From positions 599,001-663,000 of the forward strand of contig NZ_JACDXV010000002.1 in NCBI RefSeq assembly GCF_015158295.1: a DNA stretch of 64,000 bases, given 5' to 3'. Each line of letters opens with the position of its first letter. The stretch's first letter is position 1. Made by a program: the position numbers and the translations under genes. Below the pieces are notes generated by a model. The model was not told where the DNA came from. It worked only from the letters and a program-made list of their open reading frames with translations, and made no database searches. This stretch comes from Devosia faecipullorum (GTDB taxonomy: Bacteria; Pseudomonadota; Alphaproteobacteria; Rhizobiales; Devosiaceae). Positions 37,621 through 47,097 of the stretch are shown one piece after another.

Positions 37621-39771
37621 TTATACACTGCCGACGGTCTTGAGGCGGATGCGGGGATGCACCTCGTTCTGGCTGAGGATCACCGTCTGCGGGCGGAAGC
37701 GCTCGATGATGGAGCGGACATGCGGCCGGATGGAGGGGGAGGTGATGAGCACCGGAATTTCGCCCTGCTGGGCCGCCTTTTCATAGGCGTTCTGCACCGC
37801 ACCGATGAATTGCTGCAATTTGCTGGGGGCCATGGCCAGGTGCCGTTCCTCGCCGATTCCGGCCATGGCTTCGGCGAAGTCGCGCTCCCATTGCGGGGAA
37901 AGCGTGAGCAGGGGCAGATTGCCATCCGGGCCGAGATTGGCGGCACAAAGCTGGCGCGACAGGCGCGAGCGCACATGTTCGGTAATGGTTTGCACCGAGC
38001 GGCCATTGCCGGCGATCTCGGCCACGGCCTCGAGAATGGATGACAGGTCGCGGATCGAGATGCGCTCGGTGAGCAGCGATTGCAACACACGCTGCAACCC
38101 CGAAACGGTGATGAGGCCGGGCACGATGTCTTCCACCAGCTTCTGCTGGTCCTTGGGCAGGCCGTCGAGCAGGGATTGCACATTGGCATAGCTCAACAGG
38201 TCCGCGACATTGGCCTTGAGGATTTCGGTGAGGTGGGTGGAAATGACCGTCGAGGGATCGATGATCGAAAGGCCGCGCAATTCGGCCTCGTCGCGCAGGG
38301 CGGGCTCGATCCAGGTGGCGGGCAGCCCGAAAGTTGGCTCGGTCGTATGGGTGCCCGGCAGGTCGATCCGGTTGCCATAGGGATCCATGACCATGAGCTG
38401 GTTGGCATAGATCTGCCCGGCTCCCGCTTCGACTTCCTTGATGCGGACCTTATAGTCGTTGGGCTCCAATTGCATATTGTCCAGGATGCGCACCGGGGGC
38501 ATGACGAAGCCCAGCTCCAGCGCCAGCTGGCGGCGCAGGGCCTTGATCTGTTCGGTAAGCCGGTCGGTGCCGCTTTCGTCTTCCTTGACCAGCGTCAGCA
38601 GGCCATAGCCGAGTTCGAGCTTGAGGTCGTCGATCTTGAGGGCATCGGTGATCGGCGGCTCGGCGGGCTGGTTGTTGGCCGGGGCACCGGGAGCGCCGGG
38701 TGACCCCATGGTGGCCTTGGCCAGGGTCTCGGCTGCTTCCTGCTGGTCGCGGACCTCCTTGGCCTTGCCGGCGCGGAAGGCAGCATAGCCCACGCCTGCG
38801 GCCAGGGACATGAAGGGCACGATCGGCATGCCGGGCAAAAGGGCGAGGGCGACCATGACGGCGGAGGACATGCCCAGCGCGCGCGGATAGCCGGCAAACT
38901 GCTTGGTCAGCGCCTTGTCGGCGGCGCCGGTCACGCCTGACTTGGACACGAGGATACCGGCGGCGGTGGAAACGATCAGCGCCGGGATCTGGCTGGTGAG
39001 GCCGTCGCCGATGGTCAAAAGCGTATAGACGCTGCCGGCTTCCTGAAAGCTGAGCCCTTCCTGGAGGATGCCGATCAGCATGCCGGCGGCGATATTGATG
39101 AAGGTGATGATGAGGCCGGCAATGGCGTCGCCGCGCACGAATTTGGAGGCGCCGTCCATATTGCCGAAAAAGGCGCTTTCCCCTTCGAGCTCGGCGCGGC
39201 GCTTTTTGGCCGTATCCTCGTCGATGAGGCCGGCGGAGAGATCGGCGTCGATGGCCATCTGCTTGCCGGGCATGGCGTCGAGGCTGAAACGGGCGGCGAC
39301 TTCGGCGATACGGCCCGAACCCTTGGTGATGACGATGAAGTTCACGATCATCAGGATGAGGAAAATCACCGTCCCGATGACGAAATTGCCGCGCGTCACG
39401 AAATTGCCGAAGGCTTCGATGACGTGGCCGGCGGCGGCGGTGCCGTTATGGCCCTCGGCCAGGATCAGGCGCGTCGTGGCCAGGCTCAGGCCCAGCCGCA
39501 GCATGGTGGCGATGAGCAGCACCGTGGGAAAGGCGGAGAATTCCAGCGGCTTCTGGATGAACAGGGCGGTCATCAGGATCATGACCGAAAAGACGATCGA
39601 GATCGCCAGCAGCATGTCCACCAGGAGCGGCGGCATGGGCACGATCAGGATGACGATCAGCCCCATCACGCCCGCGGCGAGCGCGATGTCGCCCGAGCGC
39701 AGCATGTCGATGATGCTGCTCACCGAAGGCAGTTTGAAGCCGGGGCGGGAACTGGATGGGATGTCGGTCAT
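37621..39771 (-). CDS. flhA: Flagellar type III export gate protein FlhA
   Basis: A 716-residue protein. Residues ~20-330 contain about eight membrane helices and the conserved FHIPEP-type loop (KGSGRIAEVAARFSLDAMPG, QMAIDADLSAGLIDEDTAKK). Residues ~370-716 form the cytoplasmic ring domain. FlhA is the export gate that receives FliI/FliJ-delivered proteins. It lies at the 3' end of the cluster flbD-fliN-fliH-fliG-fliF (all minus strand), after a 71-bp gap that holds a CCGGC/GCCGG hairpin. Confidence 0.96.
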   Translation of the reverse strand: MTDIPSSSRPGFKLPSVSSIIDMLRSGDIALAAGVMGLIVILIVPMPPLLVDMLLAISIVFSVMILMTALFIQKPLEFSAFPTVLLIATMLRLGLSLATTRLILAEGHNGTAAAGHVIEAFGNFVTRGNFVIGTVIFLILMIVNFIVITKGSGRIAEVAARFSLDAMPGKQMAIDADLSAGLIDEDTAKKRRAELEGESAFFGNMDGASKFVRGDAIAGLIITFINIAAGMLIGILQEGLSFQEAGSVYTLLTIGDGLTSQIPALIVSTAAGILVSKSGVTGAADKALTKQFAGYPRALGMSSAVMVALALLPGMPIVPFMSLAAGVGYAAFRAGKAKEVRDQQEAAETLAKATMGSPGAPGAPANNQPAEPPITDALKIDDLKLELGYGLLTLVKEDESGTDRLTEQIKALRRQLALELGFVMPPVRILDNMQLEPNDYKVRIKEVEAGAGQIYANQLMVMDPYGNRIDLPGTHTTEPTFGLPATWIEPALRDEAELRGLSIIDPSTVISTHLTEILKANVADLLSYANVQSLLDGLPKDQQKLVEDIVPGLITVSGLQRVLQSLLTERISIRDLSSILEAVAEIAGNGRSVQTITEHVRSRLSRQLCAANLGPDGNLPLLTLSPQWERDFAEAMAGIGEERHLAMAPSKLQQFIGAVQNAYEKAAQQGEIPVLITSPSIRPHVRSIIERFRPQTVILSQNEVHPRIRLKTVGSV

Positions 39772-39842
39772 GCTAGTTCAACAATTCCGATGTCATTCCG
39801 GCCTGCGCCGGACTGACTTTGTGGGTGTTGCAGATATTGCGT

Positions 39843-41210
39843 TCACGCCGCGCCCCGCTTCTCGCCGGGCTCGGGCACGTGCACGCCCTCATCGGCATAT
39901 TGGTTGAGCTTGTTGCGCAGTGTGCGGATGGAAATGCCCAGGATATTGGCGGCGTGGGTGCGGTTGCCGAATGTATGGTCGAGCGTATCGAGGATGAGGT
40001 CGCGCTCGACATCGGCCACGGTGCGCCCGACCAGCGCCCGGTTCATGGCCTCGGCGGTCTGGGCGGCCATGGCGGCGGGCGAGGTGGCGCGGGCCGCTTC
40101 GCTGAGGCCCATGCCATCGGGCAGGACGATGGCCTCGGGCTCGATCGTGTCGCCCGAGGACAGGAGCACGGCGCGATGGAGAGTATTTTCCAGTTCGCGC
40201 ACATTGCCCGGCCAGGGTGCCTTTACCAGCGCATCGCGGGCGGCGGGGGAGAGCGCCCGGGGCGGAATGCCATTGGCCTTGGCATATTTGGCCACGAAAT
40301 GCTCGGACAGCGCGATGATGTCGCCGGGCCGGTCGCGCAGGGCCGGGAGCTTGAGATTGACGACATTGAGCCGGAACAGCAGGTCTTCGCGGAAACTGCC
40401 TTCGCGCACGGCCTCCGCAAGATTGCGGTTGGAGGTGGCGAGAATGCGGATATCCACCGGCACCGGCTTGGTGCCGCCGACGCGGTCGATGACGCGCTCC
40501 TGGATGGCGCGCAGCAGCTTGGCCTGCAACCGCACGTCCATTTCCGAGATTTCATCGAGCAGGAGCGTGCCGCCCGAGGCTTCCTCGAACTTGCCGATCC
40601 GGCGGGCAATGGCGCCGGTAAACGCTCCCTTTTCGTGGCCGAACAGCTCCGATTCCAGCAACGCTTCGGGGATGGCGGCGCAGTTGACGGAGATGAAGGG
40701 CCTGTTGGCGCGCTTGGAGCGGGCATGGACATATTTGGCCACGACTTCCTTGCCGGTGCCGCTTTCGCCGGTGATGAGAATGGAGGCTTCGGAGGGGGCG
40801 ATCTGCTCGGCCATGCGCACCACGCGCTCCATGACCGGATCGCGATAGAGAAAGTCCGAGCTTTCCCGCGCCACGGCGGCGATGACGGCGGCGATCAGCT
40901 CGGCATCGGGGGGCAGGGGGATATATTCCTTGGCGCCGGCGCGGATGGCGTTGACGGCGGCGGCGGCATTGGTCTCGACGCCGCAGGCGACCACCGGAAT
41001 GGCGATGCGCTCGGCTTCGAGCCCGGCAATCAGCCCGGTAATGTCCATCATCACATCGACCAGCAGCAGGTCGGCGCCCTTGCCGGCGCGCAGGGCGGCC
41101 AGCCCGATCTCGACGGAGGGGGCATGGGCGACCTTGGCCCCGCCATCCATGGCCATCTTGGTCGCGGTCGAAAGCTGGCCTTCCAGGGCTCCGATGATGA
41201 GCAGGCGCAT
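39843..41210 (-). CDS. flbD: Sigma-54-dependent flagellar regulator FlbD
   Basis: A 455-residue NtrC-like activator. Residues 1-115 are an atypical receiver: Asp52 (LLLVDVMMD) is present but the N-terminal acidic pair is replaced by LLIIGALEG. The AAA+ domain has Walker A GESGTGKE (148-155) and the sigma-54 contact loop GAFTGA (195-200). A Fis-type helix-turn-helix ends the protein (THAANILGISIRTLRNKLNQ). In Caulobacter FlbD activates late flagellar genes and represses fliF. A sigma-54 site lies upstream of fliK in this window. The receiver is probably not switched by phosphorylation alone. Confidence 0.92.
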   Translation of the reverse strand: MRLLIIGALEGQLSTATKMAMDGGAKVAHAPSVEIGLAALRAGKGADLLLVDVMMDITGLIAGLEAERIAIPVVACGVETNAAAAVNAIRAGAKEYIPLPPDAELIAAVIAAVARESSDFLYRDPVMERVVRMAEQIAPSEASILITGESGTGKEVVAKYVHARSKRANRPFISVNCAAIPEALLESELFGHEKGAFTGAIARRIGKFEEASGGTLLLDEISEMDVRLQAKLLRAIQERVIDRVGGTKPVPVDIRILATSNRNLAEAVREGSFREDLLFRLNVVNLKLPALRDRPGDIIALSEHFVAKYAKANGIPPRALSPAARDALVKAPWPGNVRELENTLHRAVLLSSGDTIEPEAIVLPDGMGLSEAARATSPAAMAAQTAEAMNRALVGRTVADVERDLILDTLDHTFGNRTHAANILGISIRTLRNKLNQYADEGVHVPEPGEKRGAA

Positions 41211-41222
41211 GATTTTGCTCCC

Positions 41223-41567
41223 TTACTGGGGCTTGATGATTTCAGTCATGGTGACGCCGAGCCGGTTTTCGACCAGCACGATTTCCCCGCGGGCGACCAG
41301 ACGGTCATTGATAAAGATTTCGACGGCTTCCCCGACCTGCCGGTCGAGTTCGATCACCGTGCCGGTATCGAGCCGAAGCAGGGAGGAAACCGGCATCTTG
41401 GTCCGGCCCAGAACCACCGAGACGCGCACCGGAACGTCGAACACGGCTTCCAGATCGGCGGCATTGCGCTCGATGTGGAATTCGTTGGGCTCATCGCGCT
41501 GATTGGGCTCCATCGTGTCGAAGGTGATGCCTTCGGCGGTGGTGATATCGTCTTCGGGATCGGTCAA
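41223..41567 (-). CDS. fliN: Flagellar motor switch protein FliN
   Basis: A 114-residue C-ring protein. The first ~40 residues are acidic linker; the SpoA domain follows (VFDVPVRVSVVLGRTKMPVS, LLRLDTGTVIELDRQVGEAV, RGEIVLVENRLGVTMTEII). It forms part of the switch and export-docking site. I take the TTG at 41567, because it overlaps the fliH stop in TTGA and has a GGAG box about 8 bp upstream. The frame remains open inside fliH, which is not coding for FliN. Confidence 0.9.
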   Translation of the reverse strand: MTDPEDDITTAEGITFDTMEPNQRDEPNEFHIERNAADLEAVFDVPVRVSVVLGRTKMPVSSLLRLDTGTVIELDRQVGEAVEIFINDRLVARGEIVLVENRLGVTMTEIIKPQ

Positions 41568-42241
41568 TGCCCGTTCTCCTCTTGCTCGTTGCGGCCATGG
41601 GCCGCGAGATAGGACGCGATCTGCCGGTCGATTTCGCGGGCGGTTTCGGCGATGTCGCGCACCACGCCGCCATCGACCCATTCGAGCCGTCCGTCGCCGA
41701 GCCTGATATCGGGCTCGCCCATGACGACGAGCCGGCCGGAAAAGCCGGAATGGGCCATCTGGGCGGTGGCGTTGTCGCGGATGCTGTCGGCCAGTTCGGG
41801 ATGGCAGCGGATCACCAGATGCGGCACGCCACCGAGACTTGCGAGGCATTCGGCCACCAGGGCCTCGAGTTCGACCTCGGGATAGCGGGCCAGCAGATGC
41901 AGGGCCAGTTTGCGGCCGATGCCCAGCGCCAGCTCCACCGCTTCGCGGCGGTGATCGGCAATGGCGCGGTCGAGCGCCTCGGCCATGGACGCGCTCTGGG
42001 TGGCCAGCGTGCCCGAGGCGGCGGCGAGGGTCTGGGCCGCCATGGCGCCGGCATTGCGTTCGCCGGCGGCGACGCCCTCGGCATAGCCGTCCTCGCGGGC
42101 CGAGGCGACGAGCTGGGCCACCACATCTTCGGGAATGGTGGGCACGGGGGGCGGTGGCGGCGGAGCGTCATTGGCCGGCGCGGCGCTCATGGGCCGGGTT
42201 TCCAGGTTCAGATCGAAGGTGAAGCGTGCGAGCTGGGTCAT
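41564..42241 (-). CDS. fliH: Flagellar assembly protein FliH
   Basis: A 225-residue protein. An N-terminal Pro/Ala-rich segment (residues ~20-32) precedes a helix-rich region (EDGYAEGVAAGERNAGAMAA) and a C-terminal V-ATPase-E-like domain (LHLLARYPEVELEALVAECL). FliH holds the FliI ATPase and links it to the C-ring. The ATG at 42241 is chosen; the longer frame reads into fliG. It sits between fliG (4-bp gap) and fliN (4-bp overlap). Confidence 0.88.
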   Translation of the reverse strand: MTQLARFTFDLNLETRPMSAAPANDAPPPPPPVPTIPEDVVAQLVASAREDGYAEGVAAGERNAGAMAAQTLAAASGTLATQSASMAEALDRAIADHRREAVELALGIGRKLALHLLARYPEVELEALVAECLASLGGVPHLVIRCHPELADSIRDNATAQMAHSGFSGRLVVMGEPDIRLGDGRLEWVDGGVVRDIAETAREIDRQIASYLAAHGRNEQEENGH

Positions 42242-42245
42242 GGCG

Positions 42246-43328
42246 TCACGCAACCATCTGATCGTCGGAATTGGTCTTGAGGATGACGATCTCGCCCTTG
42301 GCCGCGAGATCCTTGGCAATGCCCACCATGCGGGTCTGGGCCTCGTCCACATCCTTGAGACGCACCGGTCCCATATCGTTCATGTCGTCCTGCAGGAGCT
42401 TGGCGGCGCGGCCCGACATGTTCTTGAAGAAGCTTTCCTTGACGCTGTCATTGGCGCCCTTGAGCGCCAGGGCCAGTTCGCGCTTGTCGAGCCTGGCCAG
42501 CAGGGTCTGGATGGCGGCCATGTCGAGGCGGGCCAGATCCTCGAAGGTGAACATGAGCTGCTTGATGCGCTCGGCGTCGTCGCGGTTGACCTCCTCGAGA
42601 TTGGTGATGAAGCGGGCTTCGGTCTGGCGATCGAAGGCATTGAAGATTTCGGCCATCTGCTCGTGGCTGTCGCGACGCTTGGTGTGGTTGAGCGTCGACA
42701 TGAATTCGGTCCGCAGCGTCATCTCGATCTTTTCGAGAATTTCCTTCTGCACCGGATCGAGCCCCAGCATGCGCTGCACGACGTCCATGGCCAGTTCCTC
42801 GGGCAGGACGGCCAGAACCTGGGAAGCATGCGCAGTGTGAATCTTGGAAAGCACCACGGCGATGGTCTGGGGATATTCGTTCTTGAGATAGGCGGCCAGC
42901 ACGTCGGCCTGCACATTGGAGAGTTTTTCCCACATATTGCGCCCGGCGGGCCCGCGGATCTCCTCCATGATGGCGTCCACCCGATCCTGCGGCAAAAAGC
43001 TGAGAAGCAGCCGCTCGGTGCTGTCGGTATTGCCCGAGAGCGAGCCGTTGGAGGAAATGGTGGTGACGAATTCGATCATCAGGTCGTCGAGCATTTCCTG
43101 GGTGATCGGACCCAGACGCGCCATGGCGCGCGACAGCTGGCGGATTTCCAGCTCGTCCAGTTCGTCGAAGATCGGCTTGCCGTAATCGGGGCCGAGCGCC
43201 AGCAGGAGGGCGGCGGCCTTTTCGTCGCCCTTGAGCAGGCGCTGTTCGCCGCCCACCTGCAATTGCGAGCCGGCGGAAGCAGGCTTTTCGAGATCTTCGG
43301 CGGATGCGGATTGAGAGACCAGGGCCAT
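42246..43328 (-). CDS. fliG: Flagellar motor switch protein FliG
   Basis: A 360-residue protein built from helical repeats. It has [20 protein letters not shown] in the N-terminal FliF-binding domain, the middle domain with [20 protein letters not shown] (EHPQTIA in most species) and the C-terminal torque domain with [20 protein letters not shown]. FliG couples ion flow through the stator to rotation. It lies 5 bp after fliF in the same operon. Confidence 0.96.
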   Translation of the reverse strand: MALVSQSASAEDLEKPASAGSQLQVGGEQRLLKGDEKAAALLLALGPDYGKPIFDELDELEIRQLSRAMARLGPITQEMLDDLMIEFVTTISSNGSLSGNTDSTERLLLSFLPQDRVDAIMEEIRGPAGRNMWEKLSNVQADVLAAYLKNEYPQTIAVVLSKIHTAHASQVLAVLPEELAMDVVQRMLGLDPVQKEILEKIEMTLRTEFMSTLNHTKRRDSHEQMAEIFNAFDRQTEARFITNLEEVNRDDAERIKQLMFTFEDLARLDMAAIQTLLARLDKRELALALKGANDSVKESFFKNMSGRAAKLLQDDMNDMGPVRLKDVDEAQTRMVGIAKDLAAKGEIVILKTNSDDQMVA

Positions 43329-43333
43329 GAGGA

Positions 43334-44971
43334 TTACGCTGCGCTACCAAGCCAGTCGCGCACGATGAGCGCGGCCTGCTTGGGGTTTTCTTCGACCAGC
43401 GTGCCGACCGTCTTGAGGGTCTGGAGCTGGGTTTCGCCCATGGATTTTGCATTGGCGACCCAGGCGGGGGTCTTGTCCCTGGGCAGAGCCGTCTCTTCCT
43501 CCGGACCGGGCGCGACGCTGCCATCGGCCAGCAGCGTGCCGTTCTGACCCAGTTCGGCAGCGGTCGGCAGGGCCAGCGGTTCGGTCTCGGGGGTCAGCAC
43601 CTTCTTGAGCAGCGGGCGCATGACGAAGAAGACCAGGGCCAGCGCGATCAGCAGGGTCACGGCCATTTCGGCGCCGTTCATCAGGTCGTCGCGGGTGAAA
43701 TCGAGCATGCCGCCATTCTGGTCGGTGCCCGGCGTGAGCAGGTCGGCCCGTTCGGCGAATTGCATGTTGATCACGTCCACCGTGTCGCCGCGTTCAGCCG
43801 AATAGCCGGCGGCCGAACGTACGAGGGTCAGAAGCTGGCTGATCTCGTCGGCGCTGCGCGGGGTATAGATCTGGTTGCCGGCGCCGTCATCGGCATAGGT
43901 GCCGTCGATCACCACGGCGACCGAGAGGCGCTTGATCGAACCGGCTTCGACCACGGCGGTCTGAGTGGTCTTGGAAATCTCGTAATTGATGATTTCCTCG
44001 GCGGACGTGCCCTGGTCGGTGAGACCTTGCCCTGCGGCCTGGCTGGCGCCGGGCAATTCATTGGCGACCGTCACCTGGCCATTATTGACTCCGGAGAGGT
44101 TTTCGCTCTCGCGCGTCTGGGTGGAGCGCACCACCTGGCTTTCGGGGTCGAACAATTCCTGGGTTGTGGTCGAGCGGTTGAGGTCCAGCTCGGCGGCAAC
44201 TTCGACGCGGGCGCGTCCGGCGCCCACCACATTGGCCAGCATGTCCTCGATGCGGGTGCGCATGCGGTTTTCGATGCCGAGCCGTCGCTCATCGCTCTGG
44301 GCGGACATGAGGCCGGCCTGGTCTTCGCCGGAGCCCGAGGCCAAAAGATTGCCCTGATCATCGACAATGGAGACGCGGGCGGGCGTCAGGCCCTCGATGG
44401 CGGAAGCGACCAGATGCTGGACCGCGCGGATTTCGCCGCCCGAGAGCGCGCCGCGCACCGACAAGACGATGGAGGCCGAAGGCTCCTTGCGCTCGCGGCG
44501 GAACAATTCGCGCTCCGGCAGGACCAGATGCACGCGCGCGCCCTTGATGCGGTTGAGCGAGGCGATGGTGCGCGCCAATTCGCCCTCGAGGGCGCGGACA
44601 TTGTTGATATTCTGCACGAAGCTGGTGGCGCCCAGCGTCGATTGCTGGTCGAAAATCTCGTAGCCCACCTGACCGCGCTGGGGCAGGCCCTGGCCGGCCA
44701 GGTTCATGCGGGTGGTGGTGATCTGATCGCGCGGAATGAGGATGGTGTCGCCTTCCCCGCGCAGGTCATAGGGGATGTTGAGCGTCTGCAATTCGGTGAT
44801 GATGGCCGAGGAATCTTCGAGGCTGAGCCCCGAATAGAGCGGCGCCATCTGCGGGGTCTGCGCCCGCATGATGAGAAAGCCGAAGAAACCCAGCATCAGC
44901 ACGGCCACCGTGGCCATGGCGGCAAGCCGCGCCATGCCGATCCGGTTCATGAGGTTGGTCAGACTTTCCAC
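43334..44971 (-). CDS. fliF: Flagellar MS-ring protein FliF
   Basis: A 545-residue protein with membrane helices at residues ~12-34 and ~442-462. The periplasmic part between them carries [20 protein letters not shown] and [20 protein letters not shown], hallmarks of the YscJ/FliF fold, and the C-terminal tail binds FliG. FliF forms the MS ring on which the basal body assembles. It is the first gene of the operon to flhA, and a palindromic CtrA-like site lies 110 bp upstream. Confidence 0.96.
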   Translation of the reverse strand: MESLTNLMNRIGMARLAAMATVAVLMLGFFGFLIMRAQTPQMAPLYSGLSLEDSSAIITELQTLNIPYDLRGEGDTILIPRDQITTTRMNLAGQGLPQRGQVGYEIFDQQSTLGATSFVQNINNVRALEGELARTIASLNRIKGARVHLVLPERELFRRERKEPSASIVLSVRGALSGGEIRAVQHLVASAIEGLTPARVSIVDDQGNLLASGSGEDQAGLMSAQSDERRLGIENRMRTRIEDMLANVVGAGRARVEVAAELDLNRSTTTQELFDPESQVVRSTQTRESENLSGVNNGQVTVANELPGASQAAGQGLTDQGTSAEEIINYEISKTTQTAVVEAGSIKRLSVAVVIDGTYADDGAGNQIYTPRSADEISQLLTLVRSAAGYSAERGDTVDVINMQFAERADLLTPGTDQNGGMLDFTRDDLMNGAEMAVTLLIALALVFFVMRPLLKKVLTPETEPLALPTAAELGQNGTLLADGSVAPGPEEETALPRDKTPAWVANAKSMGETQLQTLKTVGTLVEENPKQAALIVRDWLGSAA

Positions 44972-45081
44972 GCCACCACTCTGGATTCCAACCTTCGCAG
45001 CTGCCGGACAGGGCGGATGCTCAGGCGACTCATTGCGGTCGTGGAGCCCCCAGACCGATGGGCAAAAATTACCTAGCGGAT

Positions 45082-45100
45082 GGTAAACAAGTTATTAACC
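45082..45100 (-). promoter_or_regulatory. Candidate CtrA-binding site upstream of fliF
   Basis: On the minus strand GGTTAATAACTTGTTTACC contains TTAA-N7-TTTA, one mismatch from TTAA-N7-TTAA, and the segment is nearly palindromic. It lies 110 bp upstream of the fliF start. Caulobacter fliF is a known CtrA target. A GATTC site (45157) is nearby. Confidence 0.5.
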
Positions 45101-45163
45101 GGCTGTTCCGAAATGCGAAATCGGGCAAGAAATGCCGGGCGTAGTTAACATCAGGTGATTCCG

Positions 45164-45787
45164 ATGATGCGGGTTCTGGGGCGGCTGACCTCGATCAATG
45201 TGCGAAAAGTAGTCTGGGCGCTGGAGGCGATCGACCAGCCTTATGAGCAGGAAGACTGGGGTATGCCGCTGCGCGATCCCAAAGTGCCCGAATTTCTGGC
45301 GCTCAATCCCAATGGTCAGGTGCCGGTGCTGGTCGATGGCGATTTCGCGCTCTGGGAAAGTAATGCGATCCTGATCTATCTCGCCGACAAGGCGGGCGGT
45401 GGCCAGATCCTGCCATCCGACCCGCGGGAGCGGGCGCGGGCGCTGCAATGGCTCGGCTGGCAGGTCTCCGACCTCAATCCGGTCTGGATGTACGCGATAT
45501 TTGCCCTGGTCAGGAAATTGCCGGGCCATGACGATCAAAAGCAGATCGACAATTCGATCCAGCGCTGGACGGCGCGGATGCAAATTCTGGAGGCCGAATT
45601 GGCCCGAGGCGGGCCCTTTATCGTCGGCGGGCAATTTTCCATCGCCGATATTGCGCTGGGCTTGTCGTGCCACCGCTGGTTCCAGACGCCGTTCGAGAAG
45701 GTGAAGCTGCCGGCGGTGGAGGACTATTGCCGCCGTCTCAAGGCGGACGGTCCCGGCTCGCGCTGGATGGCGGCCGAATACAATTGA
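45164..45787 (+). CDS. Glutathione S-transferase family protein
   Basis: A 207-residue GST. The thioredoxin-like N-terminal domain has LGRLTSINVRKVVWALEAID and NPNGQVPVLVDGDFALWESN with the cis-Pro and the Glu-Ser glutathione contact. The helical C-terminal domain spans ~90-205 (FIVGGQFSIADIALGLSCH). Such enzymes conjugate glutathione to electrophiles; substrate unknown. Starts at 45164 or 45167 (two ATGs) are both possible. It is divergent from fliF. Confidence 0.88.
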   Translation: MMRVLGRLTSINVRKVVWALEAIDQPYEQEDWGMPLRDPKVPEFLALNPNGQVPVLVDGDFALWESNAILIYLADKAGGGQILPSDPRERARALQWLGWQVSDLNPVWMYAIFALVRKLPGHDDQKQIDNSIQRWTARMQILEAELARGGPFIVGGQFSIADIALGLSCHRWFQTPFEKVKLPAVEDYCRRLKADGPGSRWMAAEYN

Positions 45788-45797
45788 CGCGGCGAAA

Positions 45798-45825
45798 AGG
45801 CCCGCCGGATTGCTCCGGCGGGCCT
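45798..45825. terminator. Terminator hairpin between the GST gene and sciP
   Basis: A perfect 11-bp stem (45798-45808 with 45815-45825) and 6-nt loop. A four-A run on its left supplies a T tail for transcripts from sciP; on the plus strand the tail is weak. A second hairpin pair follows between 45852 and 45890. Confidence 0.7.
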
Positions 45826-45887
45826 GATTGTGTAAGCCGATTTCTCGGTCAGCCCCTTGCGGGGCTCAGGGCCTGATCCGTGGCGGA

Positions 45888-46166
45888 TCAGCCCTCCCGG
45901 TAGTGCTGGATCCAGGTGGTCCGAAGACCAGCCAGACCATGCTTGTCGATCGCCGCCTGCCAGTTGAGGAATTCATCAACACTGAGCGTATAGCGCTCAC
46001 AGGCTTCTTCAAGGCTGAGCAGGCCACCGCGCACGGCGGCAACGACTTCGGCCTTGCGGCGGATCACCCACCGTCTCGTATTGGCGGGCGGAAGATCTGC
46101 TATCGTCAGCGGACTACCATCCGGACCGATTACGTACTTTACGCGCGGACGCATCTGTACGGTCAT
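45888..46166 (-). CDS. sciP: CtrA inhibitor SciP (DUF1153)
   Basis: A 92-residue DNA-binding protein of the DUF1153/SciP family: RVKYVIGPDGSPLTIADLPP, then ANTRRWVIRRKAEVVAAVRG and GLLSLEEACERYTLSVDEFL, a helix-turn-helix. In Caulobacter, SciP accumulates in G1 and blocks CtrA-driven transcription. It lies in the flagellar region, 173 bp upstream of flgD. A possible CtrA half-site pair lies in its own promoter. Confidence 0.93.
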   Translation of the reverse strand: MTVQMRPRVKYVIGPDGSPLTIADLPPANTRRWVIRRKAEVVAAVRGGLLSLEEACERYTLSVDEFLNWQAAIDKHGLAGLRTTWIQHYREG

Positions 46167-46239
46167 TTTACTCTCTACTCAAACCTGACCATATAAAGGC
46201 AGAATAGAGGAGCGGCCTTAAAATACCCCTAAGGGGAAA

Positions 46240-46255
46240 CTTACAACAGGTTAAG
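46240..46255 (-). promoter_or_regulatory. Candidate CtrA-like box in the sciP promoter
   Basis: On the minus strand CTTAACCTGTTGTAAG contains TTAA-N7-TAAG, one mismatch from the consensus, and the first half TTAACC is the stronger half-site. It lies 74 bp upstream of the sciP start. A CCCCTAAGGGG hairpin is next to it. Confidence 0.35.
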
Positions 46256-46291
46256 AAAGCGCAGGCGTTTCAAGGCATTGCCGTCATGCCG

Positions 46292-46318
46292 AAAAGCCGG
46301 CCATTGCCGATGGCCGGC
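46292..46318 (-). terminator. Intrinsic terminator of flgD
   Basis: A perfect 9-bp stem (46310-46318 with 46296-46304), 5-nt loop, followed by four T on the minus strand. It lies 22 bp after the flgD stop. Confidence 0.8.
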
Positions 46319-46339
46319 CTGGCAAAGGACGCGGTGGCG

Positions 46340-47086
46340 TTATGCGGCCTGGCTGTCGTCCTCACCGTCTTCGGCATTGCCGCCGTCATCGCCATTATCA
46401 ACCGGCGGCGGGGTGGTGGTGGGCGGCGCGGTCTCGGTCACCAGCCGCACATTGCTGACATCCTTGAGGGCGATCTTGTTCTTGCCCACGGTCAGCATCG
46501 GCTCGGCGCCGGAGAAATCGACGGCAGTGACGATCCCCACCGATTGGGTGGAGATGGCCACGGTATTGCCGTTGAGATTGGTGCCCTTGATTTCGATCGT
46601 ATAGATGCCGTCGGGCTGCTGGCTGTTGTCCGAGCCCTTGCCGTCCCAGAGGAAGGCGCCGGCGCCGGCATTGAGCGAGCCCTGCTCGACATAGACCACG
46701 CTGCCCGCCGCATTCTTGATGGTGACGGTGGCATTGGCCACATTGGCGGCGGCGTTATAGGTCCAATAGGCGCCGCCATCCTTGAGTTCGGCGGTCTTGC
46801 CCGAGGCCGAGACTTCCTTGCCGATATAGGAGACCGCGTCGGAGCGGGCGGTGCTCTGGGTATTGAGCAGCAGCGCCTCGAGGAAATCATTGGTCTTCAA
46901 TTGCTGCTCGACGCCGGTGAACTGCACCAATTGCTGGGTGAACTGGTTGGTGTCCAGCGGATCGAGCGGGTTCTGGTTCTTGAGCTGTGTGGTCAGGATC
47001 GACAGGAAGGTGTCGAAATTCTGCGCAATGGTCTGGCGCGACAGCGAGCTCTTGTCCGAAGTACCGGAAATGCCTGAAACCGACAT
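46340..47086 (-). CDS. flgD: Flagellar hook capping protein FlgD
   Basis: A 248-residue protein. The N-terminal segment FDTFLSILTTQLKNQNPLDP and DTNQFTQQLVQFTGVEQQLK is the universal FlgD scaffold signature. The middle part is beta-rich (FLWDGKGSDNSQQPDGIYTI) and the C-terminal tail is Pro/Asp-rich. FlgD caps the growing hook and is exported early. It lies 11 bp after fliK in one operon. Confidence 0.95.
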   Translation of the reverse strand: MSVSGISGTSDKSSLSRQTIAQNFDTFLSILTTQLKNQNPLDPLDTNQFTQQLVQFTGVEQQLKTNDFLEALLLNTQSTARSDAVSYIGKEVSASGKTAELKDGGAYWTYNAAANVANATVTIKNAAGSVVYVEQGSLNAGAGAFLWDGKGSDNSQQPDGIYTIEIKGTNLNGNTVAISTQSVGIVTAVDFSGAEPMLTVGKNKIALKDVSNVRLVTETAPPTTTPPPVDNGDDGGNAEDGEDDSQAA

Positions 47087-47097
47087 CTTGCCTATCC

